Assembly: GCA_937926105.1 (NCBI GenBank)
Contig: CALANS010000138.1
Coordinates: 56,145 to 120,144, forward strand
Source: an uncultured Actinomycetes bacterium
GTDB lineage: Bacteria > Actinomycetota > Actinomycetes > Mycobacteriales > Nakamurellaceae
Length of the DNA: 64,000 bases
Direction: 5' to 3'
The notes beneath the pieces are model-generated. The model worked only from the letters and a program-made list of their open reading frames with translations. It was not told the DNA's origin and did not search any database. A program made the translations under genes and the position numbers. Positions 57,939 through 64,000 of the stretch are shown piece after piece (position 1 is the first letter of the stretch; every line of letters starts with the position of its first letter).

Positions 57939-59974
57939 CGGGCCGGTTGGCCGTGCTGCGGCCGGGAGATCGGGTGGTCTTCGACGGTGCCGAGCATCAA
58001 GTCGCCGGCCTGGCCGGCACGTCGGTGCGGCTGCGGTCGGGTCATGGCACGGAGCAGGTGGTGCTCGCAGCGCATCTGATGGCCTCGCCCGGGTTCGCTG
58101 TCGTGGATGGTGCACCGCTGCCGGAGATGGCGCCGTTCGGGCTGCTGGACGCGCTGCCTGCCGCGGTGCTCGACGCAGCACGGGAGTGGGAACGGCACGT
58201 GGTCGAGGTGGAGACCGGACTGCCACCCGATTCGGCACCCGGCGTGGCACCGCGCGCCGGGTATGACCCGGCGGTGACGACCCTGAATCAACGTGATGAG
58301 GCGAAGGCGGCGGAGCTGCAGGTCGGTGTCCGCACCGTGCAGCAGCGACGTGCCCGGTATGCGGCGCAGGGGCTGTGGGGGCTGGTGGATCAGCGTGCGG
58401 CGCGGGAATGGCAGGTGACCGGCCGGGTCGACGCCCGGGTGGTCGACGCGGCTCGGGCGGTGATCGACGCGGAGACCGACACCTCGACCGGGACCCGCTC
58501 AAGGTTGATCCGCCGGGTGACCAAGGCAGTGGAGGCCGAGCATGGGCCGGGCGCGGTGCCGTTGCCGAGCCGCGCGACGTTCTACCGGCTGATCGACACG
58601 CTCGCGGCGGGACGGCATACGTTCGGTTCGGCGGTGACCCGCCGACAGACGGCGAACCGCCCGCAGGGTGTGTTCACTCCCTCGCACGCGTCCCGGCCGG
58701 GTGAGCAGGTGCAGATCGACTCGACGCCGATTGACGTGTTGGTGTTGTTGGACAACGGCATCCCGGTGCGGGCGGATCTGACGATCGTGGTGGACGTGGC
58801 CACCCGCACGGTCTGCGCGGCGGTGCTACGCCCGGTGGGCACCAAGGCGGTCGACGCGTCGCTGCTGCTGGCCAAGATGCTGGTGCCGGAGCCGATGCGG
58901 CCCGGGTGGGCCGAGTCGCTGCGCATGTCGGCGTCGATCCTGCCGCACGATCGGCTGCTTGACATCGACGCCCGGATGGAGCAGGCCGCTGCCCGTCCGG
59001 TGATCGTGCCGGACACGATCGTCGTCGATGGCGGGAAGGTGTTCGTCTCCGAGACGTTCACCCGTGCCTGCGCGCGGCTGGGCATTTCGGTTCAGCTGGC
59101 CCGACCCCGGACACCGACCGACAAGCCCATCGTCGAACACACGTTTTGGTCGATCAACTCGCTGTTCTGCCAGCATGTGGCCTCCTACACGTCCTTCAAC
59201 ACCACCCGGCGGGGCACGGACGCGACCGGGGCGTGGACGCTGATCGAGTTGCAGGACCTGCTGGATGAGTGGCTGCTGGTCGGCTGGCAGATGCGGCCGC
59301 ACGACGCGCTGCGCGATCCTTTGCAGCCCCGGCGGGTGCTCTCGCCGAACGAGATGTACGCGGCGATGGTCTCCGCGGCCGGGTATCTGCCGTTGACCCT
59401 GACCGGGCAGGACTATCTGGAGTTGCTGCCGGTGGCGTGGCGGGCGATCAACGCCTACGGCATCCGCATCGGCTACCGCACCTACGACGCCGCCGGCCTA
59501 GGCCCGTATCGCATGCAGCACTCCGGTGTGACGGCCAAGCGGGGCTTGTGGGAGGTGCATTACGACCCGTATGACGTGTCGAAGGTGTTCGTGCGCACCG
59601 CCGACGGGTGGATCACGGCGCCGTGGACGCACCTGCCGATGGTGTCGGCGCCGTTCGCCCAGTTCACCTGGCGTCACGCCCGGAAGCTCGCCGCCGACAG
59701 GGGCCTGGAGGACTCCAACGAGACCGACGTCGCAAGAGTGTTGGACGATCTGCTGACCCGGGCGCAGGCCGGCCCGGTCGACAAGCTCAGCGATCGGGTC
59801 GCGGCCCGCACCCGCGTCGCCATCGCCGGCCACCGCCCACCCGCAGCCATTGACGATCAGCCCGGCGGGGAACCCGTCGACGGCGGCGCCATCGACGACG
59901 GCGCCGGCGAGGGTCTGGCGACGGTGGTTCCGTTCGGGGTCTTCGACGCCGACGCGGAGGCCGCCAAATGGTGA
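57935..59974 (+). CDS. tnsB: TnsB-like DDE transposase (Mu/rve family)
   Basis: 679 residues from GTG 57935. N-terminal HTH domains come first (DEAKAAELQVGVRTVQQRRARYAAQGLWGLVDQR). The rve integrase core has QIDSTPIDVLVLLDNG (D262), TIVVDGGKVFVSETF (D365) and KPIVEHTFWSINSLF (E401), and then the Mu-C-terminal beta domain (GIRIGYRTYDAAGLGPYRMQHSGVTAKRGLWEVHYDPYDVSKVFVRTADGWITAPWTH). All three catalytic acidic residues are present. It should bind the TTGCGA-bearing end repeats, cut 3' ends and join them to target DNA with a 5-bp stagger. The C-terminal tail probably contacts TnsC. It overlaps tnsC by 7 bp. Confidence 0.93.
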   Translation: MTGRLAVLRPGDRVVFDGAEHQVAGLAGTSVRLRSGHGTEQVVLAAHLMASPGFAVVDGAPLPEMAPFGLLDALPAAVLDAAREWERHVVEVETGLPPDSAPGVAPRAGYDPAVTTLNQRDEAKAAELQVGVRTVQQRRARYAAQGLWGLVDQRAAREWQVTGRVDARVVDAARAVIDAETDTSTGTRSRLIRRVTKAVEAEHGPGAVPLPSRATFYRLIDTLAAGRHTFGSAVTRRQTANRPQGVFTPSHASRPGEQVQIDSTPIDVLVLLDNGIPVRADLTIVVDVATRTVCAAVLRPVGTKAVDASLLLAKMLVPEPMRPGWAESLRMSASILPHDRLLDIDARMEQAAARPVIVPDTIVVDGGKVFVSETFTRACARLGISVQLARPRTPTDKPIVEHTFWSINSLFCQHVASYTSFNTTRRGTDATGAWTLIELQDLLDEWLLVGWQMRPHDALRDPLQPRRVLSPNEMYAAMVSAAGYLPLTLTGQDYLELLPVAWRAINAYGIRIGYRTYDAAGLGPYRMQHSGVTAKRGLWEVHYDPYDVSKVFVRTADGWITAPWTHLPMVSAPFAQFTWRHARKLAADRGLEDSNETDVARVLDDLLTRAQAGPVDKLSDRVAARTRVAIAGHRPPAAIDDQPGGEPVDGGAIDDGAGEGLATVVPFGVFDADAEAAKW

Positions 59975-61032
59975 ACGGCAGCGAGAATACCGACGGGGCG
60001 GATGTTCACGAGCCGTTGACGACGAAGGAGGGCTGGCGCCGCTTCGTGGACCGGCAGCCGGCGGCGCCGGACGCGCACGACCCGGCCACCATCGAGCTGC
60101 TCACCGGCAAGCAGCGGCAGGCGTATGACGAGGCGCGGCTGGGGTATCACGCGGATCTGCCGTTGGCGAACACCCCGACGATCCAGAAGGTCATCTTCAC
60201 GGCCCGGCTGTTGGTGCAGCTGAACCGGAATCAGGTCTCGGCCAGGCGGGGGCTGATCGTGTCCGGCGCGTCCGGGACGGGCAAGACCACCGCGATCACC
60301 CAGCTGGGCCGCACCCACGAGCGCCGCACCCGACGGCGGTATCCCGACGACTTGCGGCGGCTGCCGGTGCTCTACGTGACGGTCCCGCCGGCGGCGACGG
60401 CGCGGATGCTGGCGGTGGAGTTCGCCCGCTTCCTGGGCCTGTCGTTCACCGGCCGGGTGAACATCACCGACATCGTCGACGCGGTCTGCCACACCGCGGC
60501 GGCCACCCGCGTGGAGCTGGTGCTGGTCGACGAGCTGCACAACCTGAACCTGGCCACCCGGGCCGGCGCCGAGGTGTCCGATCAGTTGAAGTACTTCGCC
60601 GAACGGCTGCCCGCGACGTTCGTCTACGCAGGCATCGACGTGCAGGCGGCTGGCCTGTTCGCCGGCACCCGGGGCCGGCAGATCGCCGGCCGGTTCACCG
60701 TGATCCCCGCCGCCCCGTTCGCCTACGGCTCCAGCGATCAGCGGACGCAGTGGCGGGCGCTGGTCGCCACCATGGAATCCACACTGCGGCTGCACCGGCA
60801 CAAGCCCGGCGCCCTGGTTGCGCTGGACGAGTACCTCTACCGCCGCTCCGGCGGCATGATCGGCAGCCTGTCCCAGCTGATCCGTGGCGCTGCGATCCTG
60901 GCCATCGAGGACCGCAGCGAACAAATCACCAAGGCCCTGTTGGAGATCGTGCCGGTCGACTACGCCGCGCAACGCGCCGACACCACCACGCGAAACCCCG
61001 GCCGGCGCTCGGACTCGCAGGCCGCCAGTTGA
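59968..61032 (+). CDS. tnsC: TnsC/TniB-like AAA+ target-selection ATPase
   Basis: 354 residues from ATG 59968. AAA+ motifs: GLIVSGASGTGKTTAITQLGRTH (Walker A, 100-108), RVELVLVDELHNLNLATRAGAEVSDQLKYFAERLPATFVYAGIDV (Walker B with DE and sensor 1). TnsC polymerises on target DNA and links TniQ to the transposase. The length fits TniB/TnsC of Tn5053/Tn7-like systems. It is coupled at both ends, 7 bp into tnsB and TTGA into tniQ. Confidence 0.92.
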   Translation: MVNGSENTDGADVHEPLTTKEGWRRFVDRQPAAPDAHDPATIELLTGKQRQAYDEARLGYHADLPLANTPTIQKVIFTARLLVQLNRNQVSARRGLIVSGASGTGKTTAITQLGRTHERRTRRRYPDDLRRLPVLYVTVPPAATARMLAVEFARFLGLSFTGRVNITDIVDAVCHTAAATRVELVLVDELHNLNLATRAGAEVSDQLKYFAERLPATFVYAGIDVQAAGLFAGTRGRQIAGRFTVIPAAPFAYGSSDQRTQWRALVATMESTLRLHRHKPGALVALDEYLYRRSGGMIGSLSQLIRGAAILAIEDRSEQITKALLEIVPVDYAAQRADTTTRNPGRRSDSQAAS

Positions 61033-62183
61033 TTCGACTGCCCCGGCTGCCGATACCCGCCGGCCCAGCCGAATGCGAGACCCTCACCTCCTACCTGGGC
61101 CGGCTCGCCGGGCTGCACGGCATGCACCCGCTGGATCTGTGGGAGCCGATCAGCACACCCAGGCCGGGCGGCCGCCGCCGTGACGTCATCCCCGAACGCC
61201 TCGCGGCGATCACCGGCCGGACCGTCGAACAACTCGCGCAGGCGCTGCCCGAGCTGCGAACCGCGCCGGATTGGGCGGCATGGCGGCACAAATCGCAGCC
61301 CGGCTGCCCCCGCTGCAACGCCCGACACGGCGGCGGCCCCGTCACCCGGCTGCTGCCCCACCACCGCTACCTCTGCCTTCGCCACCGGTACTGGATCGGC
61401 CCACCCGACATCGGCCAGCCCGCCACCCCGATCACCGACCCCGACCTGAACGACCTGGTTGGCGCGCAGCGACGTCACCTGCGCCTGCTGCACACCCACG
61501 GCGCGGCGGCCTGCTACGACGCAGTGCTATCCGGCTTCCTGATCTGCGGCCACATCTGGGACAAGAGCTGGCACGAGCAGTGGCTTCCCGTTCACCAACG
61601 GTGGGACCGCCGCACCCACCACCTGATCCCCATCGGTTCCGAACGGACCGAGTTCAGCGCGGCCCGGATCTTCGCCGCCGCCTACCCGGAAGCGGTCCTG
61701 CTCGCCGAACTGATCGCCTCACCACGCTGGCGACACCTGGCAGCCGGGGACGCAGAGCAGCAGCAACCCTTCCACGCGGAGATCGGCCGCCGCCTCGCCC
61801 ACCCCGACTACCAGCCACCCGAGGGCGGTGACGCCATCGCGCACTGGATGAAATACGATGCCCCACGGCCGCCGAGCCGCCCCAAGGCAACGTTCCCCCA
61901 TAGCTCAGAGCACGGCGCCATCAGCCCCACCGCGATCAACCGATCAAGCCTGCAGCGACACCACAAGAGCGCCCTGTGGTTCAGCCGCAACCGCCGCGGC
62001 GGCGGCATCATCCTGCACCACCGCCACGTCTGGCCCGTCCTCGTGCGGGACTGGTCCACACCGATGGACGGCATCCAAGCGACCATCTGGGCCAGCACCA
62101 CCACCCACGATCTGCACCGCGATGACGAGAACCATCCGGGCACGCTGACCACGCCACCGCCGCGACCAGACGACGCCAAGTGA
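61029..62183 (+). CDS. tniQ: TniQ/TnsD-family target protein
   Basis: 384 residues, starting at TTG 61029 whose TTGA overlaps the tnsC stop. The TniQ domain is LPRLPIPAGPAECETLTSYLGRLAGLHGMHPLDLWEPIS, followed by zinc-finger residues in QPGCPRCNARHGG and HHRYLCLRHRYWIG. Further parts (HLRLLHTHGAAACYDAVLSGFLICGHIWDKSWHEQWLPVHQRW, LIASPRWRHLAAGD) fit the helical TnsD-like middle region. It is longer than minimal TniQ and shorter than Tn7 TnsD, so it may recognise a site or structure directly. Given the stacked insertions nearby, recognition of other transposon ends is an attractive idea. Confidence 0.87.
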   Translation: MIRLPRLPIPAGPAECETLTSYLGRLAGLHGMHPLDLWEPISTPRPGGRRRDVIPERLAAITGRTVEQLAQALPELRTAPDWAAWRHKSQPGCPRCNARHGGGPVTRLLPHHRYLCLRHRYWIGPPDIGQPATPITDPDLNDLVGAQRRHLRLLHTHGAAACYDAVLSGFLICGHIWDKSWHEQWLPVHQRWDRRTHHLIPIGSERTEFSAARIFAAAYPEAVLLAELIASPRWRHLAAGDAEQQQPFHAEIGRRLAHPDYQPPEGGDAIAHWMKYDAPRPPSRPKATFPHSSEHGAISPTAINRSSLQRHHKSALWFSRNRRGGGIILHHRHVWPVLVRDWSTPMDGIQATIWASTTTHDLHRDDENHPGTLTTPPPRPDDAK

Positions 62184-62510
62184 TCCCTAGCCATCGGATC
62201 GCCCCGTTTCGAACCCATCTACCGCGAGCGCCTGCGGACTTGGCCGTGCCCGGTTTCCCCAAGTTTCCACCGCTCCCGCGGCGAGAAAGCCTGCTATCGC
62301 AGCCTGCCCGATTCGACCCGAGGGTCATGGCCGCTGATCCTTGGTTTTCCGAGTCCAGCCGTGTCGCACGAGCGCAGCCTGCGGATGGTGCCGGGGTCGT
62401 TTCGGCGGGCCAGCTCGCGTTGCCGGCCACAGCTATCCAACACGGGACGAACGGCTGCGCCGCGCGCCCGCAACACAAGCGATGAATCGAGTACCGGCCA
62501 GTTCTTGTCC
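62184..62510. other. Spacer between transposition genes and cargo
   Basis: 327 bp between the convergent tniQ and efflux genes. No gene, repeat or clear terminator hairpin is recognised. Several short frames are open on both strands, as expected for high GC. Confidence 0.4.
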
Positions 62511-63149
62511 CTATCCGAGATCCTCAAGGACTTCGACGGGGGACTCGACGTCGCCACGCCAGGCCTCGATGCCTTCACGGATCGCGAGTGCCGCGACGAT
62601 GAGCGCGGCGACCGAGTCGGCCCACATCCACCCGAACAGCAAGTTCAGCACGAGGCCGATCAGCACGGTGCCGGACAGGTAGATACACAGCACGAGCTGC
62701 TTCGCGTCGGCCTGCACGCTCTTCGAGCCCAGTTCACGGCCCGTCCGGAACTCAAACCAGGCCAGTGCAGGCATCACGATCAGGCTCAACGTCGCGATGC
62801 CGATGCCCAGTGGACTGTGATCGACGCCCTGGGCGCCGGTGAGCGTGCGGGCCACATCGATGATGATGTATGCCGCCAGGGCGAAGAACGCAAACCCGAT
62901 CGCGCGGACAGTGGCCTTCTCCCACCGCTCCGGGTCCTTCCTGGTGAACTGCCAGGCCACCGCCGCCGCGGACAGCACCTCGACGACAGAGTCGAGACCG
63001 AACCCGATCAGCGCCGCTGACGAGGCAACCGATCCCGCCAGGATCGCGACGATAGCCTCGACGATGTTGTAGGTGATCGTGAACGCGACGATGAATCGCA
63101 CCCGACGATGCAGCACCGAGCGGCGTTCGGCGGTCAACGTGACAGTCAC
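62511..63149 (-). CDS. Cation diffusion facilitator-type metal efflux protein
   Basis: 212 residues from GTG 63149, which has GGAGG 7 nt upstream and overlaps the stop of the regulator (GTGA). Five or more helices: VRFIVAFTITYNIVEAIVAILAGSVASSAALIGFGLDSVVEVLSAAAVAWQF, with the family FGLDSVVE signature, then AIGFAFFALAAYIIIDVARTL, IGIATLSLIVMPALAWFEF, and LCIYLSGTVLIGLVLNLLFGWMWADSVAALIVAALAIREGIEAWRG (WADS of the second metal site). The long cytoplasmic domain of Zn-type CDFs is absent. It probably exports Cd, Zn or Pb from the cytoplasm under control of the CmtR-like sensor. Confidence 0.88.
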   Translation of the reverse strand: MTVTLTAERRSVLHRRVRFIVAFTITYNIVEAIVAILAGSVASSAALIGFGLDSVVEVLSAAAVAWQFTRKDPERWEKATVRAIGFAFFALAAYIIIDVARTLTGAQGVDHSPLGIGIATLSLIVMPALAWFEFRTGRELGSKSVQADAKQLVLCIYLSGTVLIGLVLNLLFGWMWADSVAALIVAALAIREGIEAWRGDVESPVEVLEDLG

Positions 63150-63502
63150 CGGGCGACCTCCGTACGGCAGCCCGGAACCGTGCACGTGACGTCCATACAG
63201 GTTGCGCCCTCGTCAACGGCGAGCGCGACGTCCAATAGTGACGTCAACGCTTGCGCGAGATGCGTATCAGCGATCTCGTACCGGGTCTGGCGTCCCTCCG
63301 GCTCGGCCACCACGATGCCGCAATCACGCAGACAGGTCAGATGGTTCGACACGTTCGAACGTGACAGGTCCAACTCCCGCGCCAGCACCGCGGGATAGCT
63401 CGGCCCATCAAGCAGGGTGATCAAGATCCGCGATCGTGTCGTGTCAGCCATCGCCCGGCCGAGTCGGTTCATCGCGTCAAGTCGACTCGCAATAGTCAGC
63501 AC
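63146..63502 (-). CDS. cmtR: CmtR-like ArsR/SmtB metal sensor
   Basis: 118 residues if read from GTG 63502. ATG 63520 is an alternative. The winged helix is RLGRAMADTTRSRILITLLDGPSYPAVLARELDLSRSNVSNHLTCLRDCGIVVAEPEGRQTRYEIADTHLAQALTSLLDVALAVDEGATCMDVTC. CLRDC in the recognition helix plus a Cys in the C-terminal arm reproduce the three-cysteine Cd/Pb site of mycobacterial CmtR. The metal-free form should repress and metal should release the operator. Alignment with CmtR from memory favours the GTG start. It is translationally coupled to the efflux gene. Confidence 0.85.
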   Translation of the reverse strand: MLTIASRLDAMNRLGRAMADTTRSRILITLLDGPSYPAVLARELDLSRSNVSNHLTCLRDCGIVVAEPEGRQTRYEIADTHLAQALTSLLDVALAVDEGATCMDVTCTVPGCRTEVAR

Positions 63503-63513
63503 ATAATGACTAT
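63492..63513. promoter_or_regulatory. Probable CmtR operator
   Basis: ATAGTCA (63492-63498) and TGACTAT (63507-63513) form a perfect 7-bp palindrome with an 8-bp spacer, overlapping the proposed start of cmtR. Position and size suit an ArsR-family dimer and autoregulation of the sensor-efflux operon. Confidence 0.65.
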
Positions 63514-63688
63514 ACATCAACGACTGACCAATCAGGCTCGGCCGGCGAAGGTCGGCGGCATCAGGGGTGTCGCCGAATCCGCAACGTTGATTGAGACGCT
63601 CCCGCGGTGATCTGTCTCAACACACCTTGCGAGCGCGCAGGACCCCGGAATCCCGTTCGCGACCTTCGATGAGACAGGACAATTTGCT

Positions 63689-63945
63689 TGTCCTGTCCCG
63701 AAGAACCTGGCGGAGTCCCTACCTACTTTGCGAATGATCTTGCGAGGTCTCAAATCAGGTTGCGAACGGCGCCATGTTTCGCAGGGTGCCGACGCGGTTC
63801 ACGACGAAGGCGGCCGCGTCGTCGCGACGGTCCTGTGGAAGTCGCAACCTGTGCTGGGACGATCGATGGCGACGGACGTCCCGACCTACCTTGCGAAGCC
63901 CAGGTCTGCCCGGGGGTAGGTCGCAATCTTCCACGGGACGAGACA
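63689..63945. mobile_element. 257-bp non-autonomous Tn7-like element (MITE)
   Basis: The left end is TGTCCTGTCCCG (63689) and the right end CGGGACGAGACA (63945), inverted repeats matching 10 of 12. TTGCT flanks both sides (63684-63688 and 63946-63950), a 5-bp target duplication. Inside, 63740-63765 carries TTGCGAGGTCTCA, ATC and AGGTTGCGA, differing from the Tn7-like left-end repeat at only two positions. Further TTGCGA motifs lie near the right end. No gene fits in it. Confidence 0.82.
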
Positions 63946-63953
63946 TTGCTGTC

Positions 63954-64000
63954 TGTCCTGTCCGGCTGAACCTTGCACTGTCCGGACTTACCTTGCGAGG
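63954..64000. mobile_element. Third related transposon end (runs out of the window)
   Basis: TGTCCTGTCCGGCTGAACC at 63954, followed by TTGCAC and TTGCGAGG, repeats the end structure of the two preceding elements. It begins three bases after the TTGCT duplication. Whether a complete element follows cannot be seen. Confidence 0.6.

Larger units (their letters stand above)
57053..63681 (+). mobile_element. Tn7-like transposon with metal-resistance cargo (6629 bp)
   Basis: The left end is TGTCCTGTCTCATCGAA at 57053-57069 and its exact complement TTCGATGAGACAGGACA is at 63665-63681, a perfect 17-bp inverted repeat. ATTTG flanks both sides (57048-57052 and 63682-63686), the 5-bp duplication expected of Tn7-type transposition. 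Inside are tnsA, tnsB, tnsC and tniQ as one overlapping operon, then a convergent metal sensor and efflux pair. It inserted 123 bp upstream of the relaxase start. No TnsD or TnsE and no CRISPR genes are present. Confidence 0.93.
7186..64000. mobile_element. Integrative and conjugative element inserted at tRNA-fMet (right end outside window)
   Basis: The extent is inferred from the integrase directly after tRNA-fMet and from the continuous run of excision, antirestriction, Tad pilus, type IV secretion, SSB and MobF relaxase genes. Insertion sequences and a Tn7-like transposon sit inside it. No distal att repeat is visible, so the right limit is the window edge only. Confidence 0.8.

Noticed and set aside
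62361..63020. Plus-strand frame opposite the efflux gene
   Set aside because: It is antisense to a clear CDF-type membrane protein and has no domain or ribosome site.
57053..63681. CRISPR-associated Tn7-like system
   Set aside because: No Cas genes and no array of regular repeats with unique spacers are present. The repeats at the left end are transposase-binding units with almost no spacer variation.
63689..63945. Reading 63689 as the left end of another large transposon
   Set aside because: A matching inverted end at 63945 and TTGCT on both sides show a complete short element.
7186..64000. Second copy of the tRNA-fMet 3' end (distal attachment site)
   Set aside because: No repeat of GGTTCAAATCCTACCCCCGC was noticed by eye elsewhere in the window. 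The end is taken to lie beyond 64000.

Overview
The window comes from a high-GC actinomycete (Actinomycetota). Positions 1-7185 are ordinary chromosome: the tail of an aldo/keto reductase, a DUF2342-type zincin, a membrane PDZ/Lon-like protease, a PPA1309-family protein, a large UPF0182 membrane protein and the initiator tRNA-fMet. From memory the same neighbourhood occurs in mycobacteria. Two genes have -10-like hexamers just ahead of the start codon, the leaderless layout common in this phylum.

From the tRNA to the end of the window the DNA reads as one integrative and conjugative element (ICE) that is still incomplete at position 64000. A tyrosine integrase starts 158 bp after the tRNA. 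It is followed by a control cluster on the minus strand (HTH protein, 43-residue protein, Xis-like protein, joined by ATGA overlaps). Next comes a visibly lower-GC stretch (10.6-15.8 kb) with a PLD-like protein, two divergent paralogous HEPN proteins and gene debris, which looks like a defence cargo slot. An ArdC-type antirestriction protein, an M48 membrane protease and an XRE regulator follow.

Positions 20270-32933 hold a near complete Tad/Flp pilus locus: prepilin peptidase, lipoprotein, secreted protein, SAF/CpaB-like, CpaE-like, CpaF ATPase, TadB, TadC, four prepilin-like proteins and a 1194-residue LysM-BTAD membrane protein. Two hairpin terminators end it. An IS1595-family element sits just past the terminators and carries an IS4-family element inserted at its own right end. 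A DUF1016 (YhcG-like) nuclease lies behind.

Positions 37179-50413 hold the type IV secretion genes: ParA-like NTPase, small membrane proteins, VirB6/TrbL-like, SCO6880-like, VirB4, NlpC/P60 hydrolase, a separate membrane protein, VirD4-like coupling ATPase and SSB. On the opposite strand is a 1934-residue MobF relaxase fused to a helicase and a DnaG/TOPRIM primase. The expected sequence is nicking and unwinding by the relaxase, delivery by the VirD4-like ATPase, export by VirB4/VirB6, re-priming by the TOPRIM part in the recipient, and integration at tRNA-fMet. The Tad pilus may provide cell contact.

Just upstream of the relaxase a complete 6629-bp Tn7-like transposon (57053-63681) has perfect 17-bp terminal repeats and the 5-bp target duplication ATTTG. 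It encodes TnsA, TnsB, TnsC and TniQ and carries a CmtR-type metal sensor with a cation efflux pump. Immediately to its right is a 257-bp non-autonomous relative (63689-63945, target duplication TTGCT), and then a third related end (63954 onward) that leaves the window. Three related transposon ends within about 270 bp make this a stacking site and the most unusual structure here.
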